Below, one piece after another: positions 20,377 through 29,728 of a DNA stretch of 64,000 nt (positions are counted from its first letter, which is position 1; each line of letters opens with the position of its first letter). The position numbers and the translations under genes were made by a program. Location of the stretch: contig CAJNDS010002814.1 in NCBI GenBank assembly GCA_905221605.1, positions 205,714 through 269,713 of the forward strand, read 5' to 3'. The notes under the pieces are model-generated. The model had not been told where the DNA came from, did no database searches, and saw only the letters and a list, made by a program, of their open reading frames with translations. The DNA comes from Symbiodinium natans (lineage: Eukaryota; Sar; Dinophyceae; Suessiales; Symbiodiniaceae).

Positions 20377-20727
20377 TTGTGGGGCTGTTCCGCGCGGGAG
20401 CGTGGCTGCTGCCGCGCGTGCCTCCCGAAACGGGCGTTGTCGGAGAACGACAAGCTTTGCACGTACCGCAAGCCCCACCGCCAGGCCTGCCCGCGTTTTC
20501 TTGGAGCGAGTTGGGATGTTAGCTGTCGCTGTTTGTTGCCTTCGGCATGTTGCGTGTGCCGCGATGCCACGACGGGCATGAAGCTACGGGGGCTGTGCGA
20601 GAGAGAGAGTGCCCTGTTCCACAAGACCATGCAGGCCTGCAGTCTGTCACATGCAATCAGAGAGAAACATTCGTTCCTGTATCTGCAAGTCTTGGCTCAG
20701 AACGTGGCTACCTGTGCCAGAGAGTGA
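20377..20727 (+). CDS. Hypothetical Cys-rich frame
   Basis: A 116-codon frame in a repeat-free stretch, with ACLPKRALSENDKLCTYRKP, a CRCLLPSACCVC cluster and a helical C-terminal part (LCERESALFHKTMQACSLSH). No intron needed. Other overlapping frames are open too (78 and 145 codons), so support is moderate. Function unknown. Confidence 0.35.
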   Translation: MWGCSARERGCCRACLPKRALSENDKLCTYRKPHRQACPRFLGASWDVSCRCLLPSACCVCRDATTGMKLRGLCERESALFHKTMQACSLSHAIREKHSFLYLQVLAQNVATCARE

Positions 20728-20837
20728 ACAAGCCGCAGGTGCTGGAAAGGCGGAAGCGTTACTGCTGCTGAGCGTAGATGCGCGGCTTGCGTCAAGGGCT
20801 TTCGCGGCTTCTCGAACTGCCGCATTGGGCTCCCCGT

Positions 20838-20908
20838 CGTCGTTCTCGTCGTCGTTTTCGTCGTCGTCGTTTTCGTCGTCGACGTTTTCGTCGTCGTCGT
20901 CGTCGTTT

Positions 20909-20940
<32 letters not shown>

Positions 20941-21272
20941 TTCGTCGTCGTGTTCGTCGTCATCGTTTTCGTCGTCGTCATCTTCGTCGTCGTCGTGTTC
21001 GTCGTCGTCGTTTTCGTCGTCGTCGTTTTCGTCGTCGTCGTTTTCGTCGTCGTCGTCGTCGTCGTTTTCGTCGTCGTCGTCGTCGCCGTCGTCGTCTTCG
21101 TCGTCGTGTTCGTCGTCATCGTTTTCGTCGTCGTCATCTTCGTCGTCGTCGTGTTCGTCGTCGTCGTTTTCGTCGTCGTCGTCGTTTTCGTCGTCGTCGT
21201 CGTCGTCGTCGTTTTCGTCGTCGTCGTCGTCTTCTTCGTCGTCGTCTTCGTCGTCGTTTTCGTCGTCGTCCT

Positions 21273-21304
<32 letters not shown>

Positions 21305-21320
21305 TCGTCGTCGTCGTCGT
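20838..21320. repeat. (TCG)n trinucleotide array
   Basis: About 160 units of TCG/TCGTCGTTT variants with an internal duplication (the stretch at about 20900-21000 recurs at about 21070-21170). It gives very long Ser, Arg, Val and Thr frames that are artefacts. Confidence 0.97.
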
Positions 21321-21374
21321 AGACATAGTCATATTATTAGCGCTGTTGTTCTTGTCGTTGCGCCGTTCTTACAG

Positions 21375-21471
21375 GCACCCTGCCTGCTTTGGTCATCTTC
21401 ATGTCGCCAAGGCTGCAGCTGTTGGCGACGCTGGGACTGTTGGTGCCATGCTCGAAGAGGCGTTCGGACTG
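21375..21471 (+). CDS. Candidate exon, GTGAGA donor
   Basis: Acceptor CCGTTCTTACAG ends at 21374. The frame from 21376 reads HPACFGHLHVAKAAAVGDAG and TVGAMLEEAFGL, ending in phase 0 before GTGAGAGGG. Good splice signals on both sides and a helix-like sequence. Confidence 0.6.
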
Positions 21472-21640
21472 GTGAGAGGGTTTAGTTTGGTTGGTTGTTT
21501 TTTGAGCGTCTCTAGAACCCCTGGACCCCCCCTGGGCCAATGTCTGGCCGCCAGTCTGGCCTGTTTGTGCCTTGCCAAGGGCAGCGCCCCGAACCCCAAC
21601 CTAAGCCATCCACTCCTAATTCTCCTTTCTGACCTGGCAG

Positions 21641-22051
21641 TAGAAGGTGTGGACAAGACCCGCTTCCCAGGGTCGCAGCATGATCTTTACGGAAGATATG
21701 GGACTTAGCCAGGCCCGGCGCCAGAAGCGCGTGACAGACAAGAACGCCCTGAGCGTGAGAGAATTTCGGGGATGTGACAGCAGCGTCGTGTCATTACTTT
21801 CTGTAGTCCGCATGAGGCAAGCCTCATCTTTCTCAACTGGAGTGCACCTTGCGCCATCAAGAAGATCGCCAAGCAAGCCCAGGTGTCAGCCGCCCAAAAG
21901 TGCTTGGATGCTCGGACCGCAGCATGGGCCTCTTGCTGCAGCCGGAGTTCACGCGCAAGAAGAACCAGCCATGGATGCTTGGATCCTCCAAGGAGACGGC
22001 AGGACGCGCAGTTCCCCCAGCCTTCAGTCATGTAACTTGATTCTGATGTAA
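21641..22051 (+). CDS. Coding-like region, frame unresolved
   Basis: Acceptor CTGACCTGGCAG ends at 21640. One frame is open for 134 codons to 22051 (RSMIFTEDMGLSQARRQKRV near its start); a second, from 21849, reads MGLLLQPEFTRKKNQPWMLG and ends at 22040. Both look plausible, perhaps because of an internal splice or frameshift. Followed by a CT dinucleotide run. Confidence 0.4.
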
Positions 22052-22127
22052 TCCATGCCGTGCCTTAATGTGTCACTGTAGCGGTCACGCCTCTTATGAG
22101 AGACGTCCCCGAACGCAAGACCTAACT

Positions 22128-22130
<3 letters not shown>

Positions 22131-22173
<43 letters not shown>
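22131..22173. repeat. (CT)n microsatellite
   Basis: About 21 CT units. Confidence 0.97.
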
Positions 22174-22177
<4 letters not shown>

Positions 22178-22691
22178 GCTTCGATTAGTTTTTTTCTCAA
22201 GGCATCTTCTTAGATGTTACTATGCAGCAGGGCATCTTCATAAGCAAACTCCATGACAGAAGGAAGCGTGCTAGATATTATGAGTCCGAAGTACAGCGTT
22301 GAATGCAGAAGTGTTTGAATGTGGGCTGGCTTTGGTTCGGCTGGCTCTGCTTTTGGATCGTTTTGAGTAGTGTTTGGGGGGTCTTGGGGTGGGCATGTCT
22401 GCACACAATTGCGTACAGCTGACCAATGCTAGACCCTACACCCTCAACCCTAAACCCTAAACCCTAAACTGTAAACCCTCAACCCTAAACTCCGAAACCC
22501 TAAGCCCCAAACCCTAAAACCCTAAACTTAGCCCCAAGCCCTAAACCCTAAACCCAAAACCCTGAACCCCAAGCCCCAAACCCCAAACCCTAAACCCTAC
22601 ACTCCTAAACCCCAAACTCCAAACCCTAAACCCTTAACTCCTAAACCTTAAACCCCAAACCCTAAACCCTAAACCCTGAACCCTAAACGCC

Positions 22692-22780
22692 CTAAGCCCT
22701 TGGAGGCGCCTCTGGAGTGCACCATGTACCCAACAGCCAGCGGCTCCCCAAAGCAGAGGCTCCCAGGCTTAAGTTGGGAG
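22692..22780 (+). CDS. Candidate exon, frame uncertain
   Basis: Island between CCCTAAA (left) and TTTAGGG (right). The best frame reads PLEAPLECTMYPTASGSPKQ and RLPGLSW; another is also open. Confidence 0.4.
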
Positions 22781-23153
22781 GGTTTAGGGTTTAGGGTTTA
22801 GGGTTTGGGGTTTGGGGTTTAGGGTTTAGGGTTGAGGGTTGAGGGTTTGGGGTTTGGGGTTTAGGGTTTAGGGCTTTCGTGGTCGTTGCCTAAAGGAACC
22901 TGAGAGCAATGTCTTTCCCACCTGCTGTTAAGATGGGAAGCAACCCAAACCATCACCTGTTCATGTTTGTGGTTTCTGGCTTGAAATTTTGGGGGTTCGG
23001 GCTTTTCATGCATTCAAACCCCACCACCCACCACCACTGGCTTCGGTAGAGGCACCTCGGGCTGTTTTCGGGCCTTACGGCCTGAAGACTCGACACCTTT
23101 CAGTCTGAAACCCTATCCCGAAACCCCAAACCCTAAACCCTAAACTCCCTAAG

Positions 23154-23321
23154 TTTAGGCCTTAGGCCCTGAAGTAGGCAGACGCTTCTTGGCTCTTGGG
23201 CCCTAAGCCCCAAGCCTGCCTTGCAAACCTTAAAACCATTGGACCTTTGAAGCCTCTGTTCCACTATAGAAAGCCCAATAGCCAAGAAGCTACTGCCTAC
23301 TTCAGAACCTTAGGCCTGGGC
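23154..23321. repeat. Hairpin with arms of about 49 bp
   Basis: The left arm (23154-23202) contains CCCTGAAGTAGGCAG and GCTTCTTGGCT. The right arm (23273-23321) carries their complements AGCCAAGAAGC and CTGCCTACTTCAG. The loop is about 70 nt. A non-autonomous element or a structured RNA are both possible. Confidence 0.75.
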
Positions 23322-23424
23322 TTATTGGGTTTAGGGTCCAGGGTTTAGGGGGTTGATCCCAGTGGTGACCAGGGATTTAGTTTAGGGTTTGGGGGTTGAT
23401 GGTTGGGGCACTACTTTTTCCCAG

Positions 23425-23484
23425 GTGCGAGCGGGGAAACTCCCTGAAGGATGGCTACGAGTATGTGCGACCGAGCCGCAGTCG
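23425..23484 (+). CDS. Candidate exon, unknown protein
   Basis: Strong acceptor ACTTTTTCCCAG ends at 23424. The frame from 23426 reads CERGNSLKDGYEYVRPSRS. Followed by GGGTTTCGGG. No family recognised. Confidence 0.55.
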
Positions 23485-24092
23485 GGTTTCGGGCGTGGGG
23501 TGTCCAGGGCTGAAGTTTTAGGGGGGTTCGGGTTTAACGTTGGGCCCTTTTTTTCGTTGTATTCCCTCCATCTCCCCCCCCCCCCCCCTCCCGTCCATCC
23601 TGAAAGGAAAGCCCATGTGAGCGTCCGGCAGCCCCATTGATCCAAAAGCCGCGCCAAACGAAATGGGGGTTTCCGAATTTAGGGGTACTTCTGGGCCCTG
23701 ATTGGAAGGGAATCCTACTGTTTGAGGGTCTATATTAGGGTCCCTAATTTTCGTCAACCCGCAAATGTCCCTGAACCCCAAACCCTAAACCCTAAACCCT
23801 AAACCCTAAGGGGGCCGCTGCCGAAGTGGGGGACATGTGAGAGTAGGGTTTAGGGTTTAGGGGTTAGGGGTTCAGGGGTTTAGGGGTTTAGGGGTTTAGG
23901 GGTTTAGGGGTTTAGGGGTTTAGGGTTTTAGGGGTTTAGGGTTTTAGGGTTTTAGGGGTTTAGGGTTTTAGGGTTTTAGGGGTTTAGGGGCTTAGGGTTT
24001 TAGGGGTTTAGGGTTTAGGGTTAAGTTTAGGGCCTGCACCCCCCTCAAAGTCCCAAGTGTCGCAGGGCTGAGGTGTTCAGGGTTTGGGGTTT

Positions 24093-24177
24093 ACCCCTTA
24101 TACTAACAGTCCTTAATGGGCATTATAGTACCCCCTATTAGAATCCCTATTCAGGACTGTTAGTATAAGGGGGAACA
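24093..24177. mobile_element. MITE-like family A, best copy
   Basis: Arms ACCCCTTATACTAACAGTCC and GGACTGTTAGTATAAGGGGG are near-perfect inverted repeats around ATTATAGTACCCCCTATTAG. About 85 bp, no coding capacity, inserted in repeat-type DNA just before an exon-like ATG at 24191. Confidence 0.75.
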
Positions 24178-24190
24178 TCTTCAGCCGAAA

Positions 24191-24286
24191 ATGTCAAAAA
24201 AGACCGTAAGGTACAATGAAGGCCGCTACCGATCTTTCTCGGCCTGCAACACAAACAGCTGCTGGTGCTGCCGCCGCGAGAAGGAC
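24191..24286 (+). CDS. Candidate first exon, Cys-rich
   Basis: ATG at 24191 opens MSKKTVRYNEGRYRSFSACN then TNSCWCCRREKDW before GTTTGGGATTTAGGG. A dense Cys cluster (C-x4-C-W-C-C) suggests metal binding or palmitoylation. The ATG lies a few bases beyond the family A element. Confidence 0.55.
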
Positions 24287-24646
24287 TGGAGGGTTTGGGA
24301 TTTAGGGTTTAGGGTTTAGGGATTGGGTGTTCGGTGGTTTAGGGAGCAGGGTTGGCCTTGGACTTGGAGTTTGGGGTTGGTAGGGTGGAGAGCCGCAGCA
24401 TCCCCCACACCGCTGCATCCACCCCTGTCTGGTTTAGGGTTTAGGATTTAGGGTTTAGGGTTTAGGGTTTAGGGTTTAGGGCTTCGGGTTTAGGGTTTAG
24501 GGCTTAGGGCTTAGGGTTTAGGGTTTAGGGTTTTTTGGGTTGAGGGTTTGGGGTTTAGGGTTTAGGGACCCCCGCAAGCCGTACACCCTACACCCTGGAC
24601 CTTAAACACGCCCAAACCCTAAACCCTAAACCCGAAGCCCCAAACC

Positions 24647-24728
24647 GAACCATACAAGCAACCGCCCCGCGGCCTGGAAGGAGTCGAAATCGTGATGGCT
24701 CGCCTCTGCGGGTCTTTGGGCTACGCTA
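24647..24728 (+). CDS. Candidate exon, unknown protein
   Basis: The frame reads EPYKQPPRGLEGVEIVMARL then CGSLGYA and meets CCCTAAA-type repeat with a GC (GCTAAACCC) donor possible. Protein-like. Confidence 0.5.
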
Positions 24729-25127
24729 AACCCAAACCCGAAACCCTAAACCCTAGACCTAAACCCTAAACCCTAAACCCGAAAGGGCTCAGGGGTTAGG
24801 GGCCCATGGGTTTAAGGGGTTCGGGGTTTCTGGCTTTGGGGTTCAGGGTCGAGGGCTGAGAGGGTTTGAGAGTTATAGGGTTTAGGTCTGAGAGGGCTTG
24901 AGAGGCTTTAGGTTTAGGGTTTAGGGTTTTCGGTTTTGGGTTTTGGGGCATGGTTAAAGGGTTAAGTTTAGGGTTTTAGGTTTGAGGGTTTGGGGCTTAG
25001 GGGATGGGGTGGAGGGCTGGTTTCGGGTTTCGAGTTTAGAGAAAAGGGGGTACAGTGACAGCCCTGGACAAGAAGCGTTGAATGCTTTCATGGGGGGGGG
25101 GGTACCTTCGATGTTTCAATTCTGAGC

Positions 25128-25334
25128 ATGTTCGAATTTCTTTCCGCCCTCAGAAGTAGGAAGCCATTGTCTATGACTGAAGCGAATTGTTTTCAGAAAC
25201 ATCCTCAACAACAAGTTGGGCACCCTCGAATCCAGTTCTTCCCCCCTCGAATAAGAAGACTCAGCGTCAAATTTAGCTTGGGGTCTCACCCGGCCCTGGA
25301 ATTCAGCCCCAAAACAAAGACCAGTAAACTCTAA
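25128..25334 (+). CDS. Hypothetical frame, 68 codons
   Basis: A repeat-free stretch. The frame reads MFEFLSALRSRKPLSMTEAN and continues with moderate composition to 25334. No splice evidence and no family recognised. Confidence 0.3.
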   Translation: MFEFLSALRSRKPLSMTEANCFQKHPQQQVGHPRIQFFPPRIRRLSVKFSLGSHPALEFSPKTKTSKL

Positions 25335-25418
25335 ACTCCTAAGCCAAAACTTTAGGGGCCTAAACCCTAAACCCTAACCCTAAACCTAAACCCTGAAACC
25401 CTAAACCCTCGGCCAAGG

Positions 25419-25490
25419 CTGATGCACAGCCGCCGTGAGAGGAGAGATCCGATGCTTGAGCGAGCACAAAAGCGAAAGCCACCGCAGTAG
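25419..25490 (+). CDS. Candidate last exon, basic
   Basis: The frame reads LMHSRRERRDPMLERAQKRK then PPQ and a stop at 25488. Preceded by CCCTAAA and CTCGGCCAAG. A lysine/arginine-rich C-terminal tail is plausible. Confidence 0.5.
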   Translation: MMHSRRERRDPMLERAQKRKPPQ

Positions 25491-25600
25491 GCAGTCATGT
25501 TCAGTCTTCAGGGTGGTTTAGGGTTCAGGGTTTAGGGTTTAGGGTTTAGGGTTTAGGGTTTAGGGTTTAGGGTTTAGCAGGGTTCAAGGTTTTTGGGGTT

Positions 25601-25705
25601 ACGTGCATTAAGCCTTTGGGAAACCGTCAGACAAACGCTCATGCCACTGTGGCTGCGCGGTGCTTTCTGAACTCCAGGCTGCAAGGAAAACAGGATGCTT
25701 ATGAT
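25601..25705 (+). CDS. Candidate exon, unknown protein
   Basis: The frame reads CIKPLGNRQTNAHATVAARC then FLNSRLQGKQDAYD before GTGAAGG. Strong protein-like composition. Downstream are CCCTAAA and a long CCCTTAAG array. Confidence 0.55.
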
Positions 25706-25728
25706 GTGAAGGAACCCTAAACCCTAAA

Positions 25729-25878
25729 CCTTAAGCCCTTAAGCCCTTAAGCCCTTAAGCCCTTAAGCCCTTAAGCCCTCTTAAGCCCTCTTAAGCCCTC
25801 TTAAGCCCTTAAGCCCTTAAGCCCTTAAGCCCTTAAGCCCTTAAACCCTTAAACCCTTAAACCCTTAAACCCTTAAAC
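25729..25878 (-). repeat. Variant array CCCTTAAG / CCCTTAAA
   Basis: About 18 units of an 8-base variant with an extra T, itself switching from AAG to AAA near 25840. Local homogenisation. Confidence 0.93.
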
Positions 25879-26016
25879 CCTGAGCCATAAACCCCAAACC
25901 CTAAGCCTGAAGCCCTAGAGGATGTACAGGGTGCCAGGGCCCCTCATCCTTACCTGTTTCCCAGGAGCCTTTACAAATCCCGATCACTCAAACTCCTATT
26001 GGGCCCTACTGTTGAT

Positions 26017-26082
26017 AGCCCAGTGGTACCCTTCACCTTTTTTTTGGGTCCTTATAAAGTAACCAACCCAAAAGGGGTGCCC
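26017..26082. mobile_element. MITE-like family C copy
   Basis: GCCCAGTGGTACCCTT on the left and AAAAGGGGTGCCCTT on the right surround CCTTATAAAG. Matches the copy at 60394-60494 in order and spacing. Confidence 0.5.
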
Positions 26083-26173
26083 TTATCATAATATGGCTAC
26101 GGGGCTACCAAGTACGACCACAAGCCCTGTGACTACACCTTGAGACCCGAAACCTAATCACCAATCCCTGCAG

Positions 26174-26230
26174 AGCTCCAGAACCGAGGAGTTCCACAAT
26201 TGCCAAAGTCATCTCCGCCTGATGGCAACC
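26174..26230 (+). CDS. Candidate exon, 57 nt, GTAAACCC donor
   Basis: Acceptor ATCCCTGCAG ends at 26173. The phase-0 frame reads SSRTEEFHNCQSHLRLMAT and ends before GTAAACCC, the first unit of a CCCTAAA tract. Both ends keep phase 0. Confidence 0.6.
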
Positions 26231-26332
26231 GTAAACCCTAAACCCTAAACCCTAAACCCTAAACCCTAAACCCTAAACCCTAAACCCTAAACCCTAAACC
26301 CTAAACCCTAAACCCTAAACCCTAAACCCCAA
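26231..26332 (-). repeat. CCCTAAA tract at intron start
   Basis: About 14 units beginning exactly at the proposed donor of the exon ending 26230. Confidence 0.95.
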
Positions 26333-26337
26333 ACCCT

Positions 26338-26418
26338 CCGACAGTTCCTGTAGAAGCTGGCCACAATGCCTATTCCAAAATGACATATGCCCTGTATGCT
26401 AAACCAGGCAAGTCTTAA
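26338..26418 (+). repeat. Triplicated unit, copy 1
   Basis: The 81-nt core starts CCGACAGTTCCTGTAGAAGC. It is open in one frame (PTVPVEAGHNAYSKMTYALY then AKPGKS) to a TAA. Two more copies follow at 26529 and 26677, separated by CCCTAAA-type spacers. Confidence 0.8.
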
Positions 26419-26528
26419 ACTCTAAGCCCTACACCCTAAATCCTAAACCCCAAACCCCAAACCCTAAACCCTAAACCCTAAACCCTAAACCCTCAACCCT
26501 AAACCCTAAACCCTAAACCCCAAACCCT

Positions 26529-26609
26529 CCGACAGTTCCTGTAGAAGCTGGCCACAAAGCCCATTCCAAGTTGACATATGCCCTGTATGCTGAACTAGGC
26601 AAGTCCTAA
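26529..26609 (+). repeat. Triplicated unit, copy 2
   Basis: Same frame and same stop position as copy 1. It reads PTVPVEAGHKAHSKLTYALY then AELGKS. Changes relative to copy 1 are mostly at single bases, with no indel. Confidence 0.8.
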
Positions 26610-26676
26610 ACTCTAAGCCCTACATCCTAGACCCTAAAGCCGAAACCCTAAACCCTAAACCCAAACCCCAAACCGT

Positions 26677-26757
26677 CCGACAGTTCCTGTAGAAGCTGGC
26701 CACAATGCCCATGCCAAGTTGACATATGCCCTGTATGCTAAACCAGGCACGTCTTAA
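26677..26757 (+). repeat. Triplicated unit, copy 3
   Basis: Same frame and stop position. It reads PTVPVEAGHNAHAKLTYALY then AKPGTS. The spacer before it is shorter than the one before copy 2. Confidence 0.8.
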
Positions 26758-26948
26758 ACTCTAAGCCTTACAGCCTAAATCCTAAACCCCAAACCCTAAA
26801 GCCGAAACCCTAAACCCTAAACCCTAAACCCTAAACCCTAAACCCTAAACCCTAAACCCTAAACCCTAAACCCTAAACCCTAAACCCTGAACCTCTACAC
26901 CCCTAAGCCCGAAACCCGAACCTCAACGCCCGTTTGAGGCAGTCGCAG

Positions 26949-26982
26949 TATGGTGGCGGGGCCAAGGCTTGTGGCATCGAGC
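26949..26982 (+). CDS. Candidate 34-nt microexon
   Basis: GGCAGTCGCAG precedes and GTGAGGG follows. The phase-0 frame reads YGGGAKACGIE. Good splice signals on both sides. Confidence 0.45.
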
Positions 26983-27352
26983 GTGAGGGAATGATATGAG
27001 GGGTTTAGGGTTTAGGGTCTATGGTTTAGGGTTTAAGGGTTCAGGCTGTTTGGAGGGCACTGTTCAGAGGGATTCCATCAAGTTGGGTAGGGAGGCAGGC
27101 TCTGTTTTGAGAGATTCTGCTTCCAGGGCTCAGGGCTTAGTCGGGGTGGTAGGCAAAGCGGTTCACCCCGCACCCTCAACCCTGGACCGTAACATAAACC
27201 CCAGACCCTTAGTCCCTCACCCAAAGCCCTGTAAACCCATAATTAAACCCTGCGGCGGTCCGTTTGGGGTGAAGGGTTTAGGGTTTAGGGTATACATCCG
27301 GAACCCCAAAATCCCTACATTCCTGAGCCCTCAACCCTAAACCCCACAACCT

Positions 27353-27495
27353 AAACCCTAAACCCTAAACCCTAAACCCTAAACCCTAAACCCTAAACCC
27401 TAAACCCTAAACCCTAAACCCTAAACTCTAAGCCCTAAGCCCTAAGCCCTAAACCCTAAACCCTAAACCCTAAACCCTAAACCCTAAACCCTAAA
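27353..27495 (-). repeat. CCCTAAA tract with CCCTAAG core
   Basis: About 20 units before the exon at 27512, with a short CCCTAAG block in the middle. Confidence 0.95.
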
Positions 27496-27511
27496 CCGAA
27501 CGACCTGCCAG

Positions 27512-27588
27512 GCGCAGGAGTTGCAGCTGAAGGCCCATGAGCTGATGGACAAAGCCGGGCCCATGAGTCCGATGCCCAGCCCTGGGAG
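27512..27588 (+). CDS. Candidate exon, 77 nt
   Basis: Acceptor GACCTGCCAG ends at 27511. The phase-0 frame reads AQELQLKAHELMDKAGPMSP then MPSPG and ends AG before GTAGGG. A strongly helical first half; both splice sites good. No family recognised. Confidence 0.65.
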
Positions 27589-27701
27589 GTAGGGTTTAGG
27601 GTTTAGGGTTTTATGGTTGGGGTTTAGGGTTTAGGGTTTAGGGTTTAGGCTTTAGGCTTTAGGGTATAGGGTTTAGGGTTTGGGGTTTAGGGTTTAGGGT
27701 C

Positions 27702-27812
27702 GTGCTCGGCGAGATCGCGGGCTGGCAAGCGCGCAGTAGCTTGCGGACGTGCCCGCCCCCAAGAACGCCTGGATACTACTCCAAGCGGGAGGCAGCCGAA
27801 CCCTTTGCTTAG
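27702..27812 (+). CDS. Candidate exon, unknown protein
   Basis: Follows TTTAGGG repeat. The frame reads VLGEIAGWQARSSLRTCPPP then RTPGYYSKREAAEPFA and a stop at 27810. Could be a last exon. Confidence 0.55.
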   Translation: MLGEIAGWQARSSLRTCPPPRTPGYYSKREAAEPFA

Positions 27813-27870
27813 GGGCTCAGGGGTTAGGTTCAGCTTTACCCCTAAGCCCCAAACCCTAAATCCAAACCAG

Positions 27871-28062
27871 CCAAGCCGAATTCTCCTCCGCAGACGTCAC
27901 CGTGCTTCGGGCTTGTAGTTTGCATGCCCGTAGCTTGACTGCAGACAGACGCGGGAGCCTTGTGAAGGACAGTAGCAGCTTCTGTGGCGGGGCACGTATT
28001 CAGCCGGAGGGCCTCTCTCGTTGCTGCTCATCGAGTCCGGATTGCCAAGGTGCTCGGGGAAA
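27871..28062 (+). CDS. Candidate long exon, Cys-rich
   Basis: Acceptor AAACCAG ends at 27870; a stronger one, TCTCCTCCGCAG, ends at 27892 in the same frame. The frame reads SQAEFSSADVTVLRACSLHA, then RSLTADRRGSLVKDSSSFCG and GARIQPEGLSRCCSSSPDC. It ends near CTCGGGG before CCTAAACCC. Long uninterrupted coding appearance for this window. Confidence 0.6.
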
Positions 28063-28163
28063 CCTAAACCCTAAACCCTAAACCCTAGACCCTAAACCCT
28101 AAACCCTAAACCCTAAACCCTAAACCCTAAACCCTAAACCCTAAACCCTAAACCCTAAACCCT
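28056..28163 (-). repeat. CCCTAAA tract after exon
   Basis: About 14 units directly downstream of the Cys-rich exon. Confidence 0.95.
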
Positions 28164-28281
28164 GTTGCCACCAAGATGTGTTGTCTTGTGAGGGAAGGCC
28201 CAGCCAGCGTTCGGGGTCTGCGTTGTGGATCGACGTACCTCGGTCCGAGGGCCTTTTCCAGGCGCGGGGAGGCCCTTTCAG

Positions 28282-28373
28282 GACCCCCTCTTCGGCTTCC
28301 TTTGGTTTCTGCGCAAATTGGGTCTGGTAGGCTCCGCACTCTGGTCTTGCTCACCCCGATGTATTACAAAGAG
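28282..28373 (+). CDS. Candidate exon, frame uncertain
   Basis: CCCTTTCAG acceptor and a consensus GAG/GTGAGC donor. One frame reads DPLFGFLWFLRKLGLVGSAL, the other SAQIGSGRLRTLVLLTPMYY then KE. Both end at the same donor. Confidence 0.5.
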
Positions 28374-28406
28374 GTGAGCGGGGGTGGCGGAGGGTTTGGG
28401 GCTTAG

Positions 28407-28505
28407 GGTTTAGGGTTTACGGCTTAGGGCTTAGGGCTTAGGGCTTAGGGCTTAGGGCTTAGGGCTTAGGGCTTAGGGCTTAGGGCTTAGGGCTTAGGGC
28501 TTAGG
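28407..28505 (+). repeat. Variant array GGGCTTA
   Basis: About 12 units in which the TTT of the standard repeat is replaced by CTT. The variant also supplies GC donors elsewhere (GCTTAGGG). Confidence 0.95.
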
Positions 28506-28596
28506 GTTGACGAGTTGCCAGAATTCTCAGGGCTTTCAGGGTTTTCAGGGCAACTCACGACGGATGAGGGTTTAGAGTTCATGTCTTCGTCTTCAG

Positions 28597-28654
28597 GGTG
28601 TTGATGGGCCGACAAGCGGTGAACAGCCTGAAGATCTCTAAGCCCTCCAAACTC
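28597..28654 (+). CDS. Candidate exon, basic
   Basis: Strong acceptor CTTCGTCTTCAG ends at 28596. The frame from 28598 reads VLMGRQAVNSLKISKPSKL then GTGGGTTTC donor. Good signals. Confidence 0.6.
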
Positions 28655-28819
28655 GTGGGTTTCTCTAGTACCTCCCTCTCTACTATCCCCCCCCCTGTTC
28701 CCCCGTTAAATAACCTGAATGAGGCTTCAATATCCCTAAATCGCTTAAATGTGGGAGGAACCCGGGGGTGGGCGGGGGTATAGAGGGGGGTAGAAGGGGG
28801 AACCCATGAAAACCCCCAG

Positions 28820-28891
28820 GAGAGGAGGCCAACATCTACCAGACCGTCGCGCAGCTGGCGGACAAGGCGCCCCTCTCCCTCATGTTCGGAA
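28820..28891 (+). CDS. Candidate exon, 72 nt, GTTTAGGG donor
   Basis: Acceptor AAAACCCCCAG ends at 28819. The frame from 28822 reads EEANIYQTVAQLADKAPLSL then MFG, and ends with one base before GTTTAGGG. Strong helical character. Confidence 0.65.
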
Positions 28892-28991
28892 GTTTAGGGC
28901 TGCTTAGGGCTCTTGGGTTTTAGGGCCTAGGGTTTAGGGTTTAGGGTTTAGGGTTTAGGGTTTAGGGTTAAAACTGAACCCAAAGTCCCAG

Positions 28992-29007
28992 ACCAAGCAC
29001 CCTGATG
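28992..29007 (+). CDS. Candidate 16-nt microexon
   Basis: AAAGTCCCAG precedes and a consensus GTGAGTGAAG donor follows a 16-nt piece. It could link the exons at 28820 and 29194 but phase with the former is not resolved. Confidence 0.3.
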
Positions 29008-29193
29008 GTGAGTGAAGCTTCGGCGTCACATCAAGCAAGCACTACACCCCAAGCCGCTCAACCCGACACCCCACCCCTAAACGTCGCCCAGAGTGCCCTC
29101 AACCCTCAACCCTCAACCCCAAACCCCAAACCCTAAACCCTAAACCCTAAACCCCAAACCCCAAACCTTAAACCCTAAGCCCCAAACCCCCAG

Positions 29194-29239
29194 GAGGCCG
29201 GCGTGATGAAAAGTCTTGGCCTCGCTCCCAAGGCTCCTG
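29194..29239 (+). CDS. Candidate exon, 46 nt
   Basis: Acceptor AAACCCCCAG ends at 29193. The phase-0 frame reads EAGVMKSLGLAPKAP and ends with one base before GTGGGTTTT. Confidence 0.55.
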
Positions 29240-29401
29240 GTGGGTTTTTTTGGGTTTTTGAATTTTGCCTTCTGTTCTTTTCTGTAGGGTTTAGGGTTTA
29301 GGGTTTAGGGTTTAGGGTTTGGGGTTTGGGGTTTGGGGTTTGGGGTTTGGGGTTTGGGGGGTTTAGAGTGGCGGGTTTTGCGTTTTTAGGGTTTAGGCGT
29401 T

Positions 29402-29710
29402 TTGGTTTTTAGGGTTTTCGTTCAAATGGTGCCCTACAGCTGCTTATCTGGGACCCCTGCCTCACCCCACCTTTCCAGGGCCCCCTCTCTGGGCGCTACT
29501 AGAGGACCCCGGGTGGCCTTTTCAGGAGCATTTCAAATCAAGAAAACCAAGAAAGCGCTAGGGTTTGCCCTGAAAGAGAGTAGCTCGGGCGCGGAGGGTG
29601 GGACCACTGAGCTATGCGAGCGCGCGACAGGGAGTCCGCCCCTAGATCTAAAGAAATCCTACTCCCCCACACGTACACTGATACACTTAGCCCTAAAACC
29701 TAAACACTAA
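29402..29710 (+). CDS. Hypothetical frame, 102 codons
   Basis: A repeat-free island. The frame contains IKKTKKALGFALKESSSGAE and ends near repeat at 29710. An internal acceptor CCTTTTCAG near 29527 could start the exon there (GAFQIKK). No family recognised. Confidence 0.35.
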   Translation: MVFRVFVQMVPYSCLSGTPASPHLSRAPSLGATRGPRVAFSGAFQIKKTKKALGFALKESSSGAEGGTTELCERATGSPPLDLKKSYSPTRTLIHLALKPKH

Positions 29711-29728
29711 TTAAACATTAACCCTAAA

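Noticed and set aside
20609-21708. Ser-, Arg-, Val- and Thr-rich frames up to 252 codons
   Set aside because: TCG trinucleotide artefacts; only the exon at 21375-21471 within them has splice signals.
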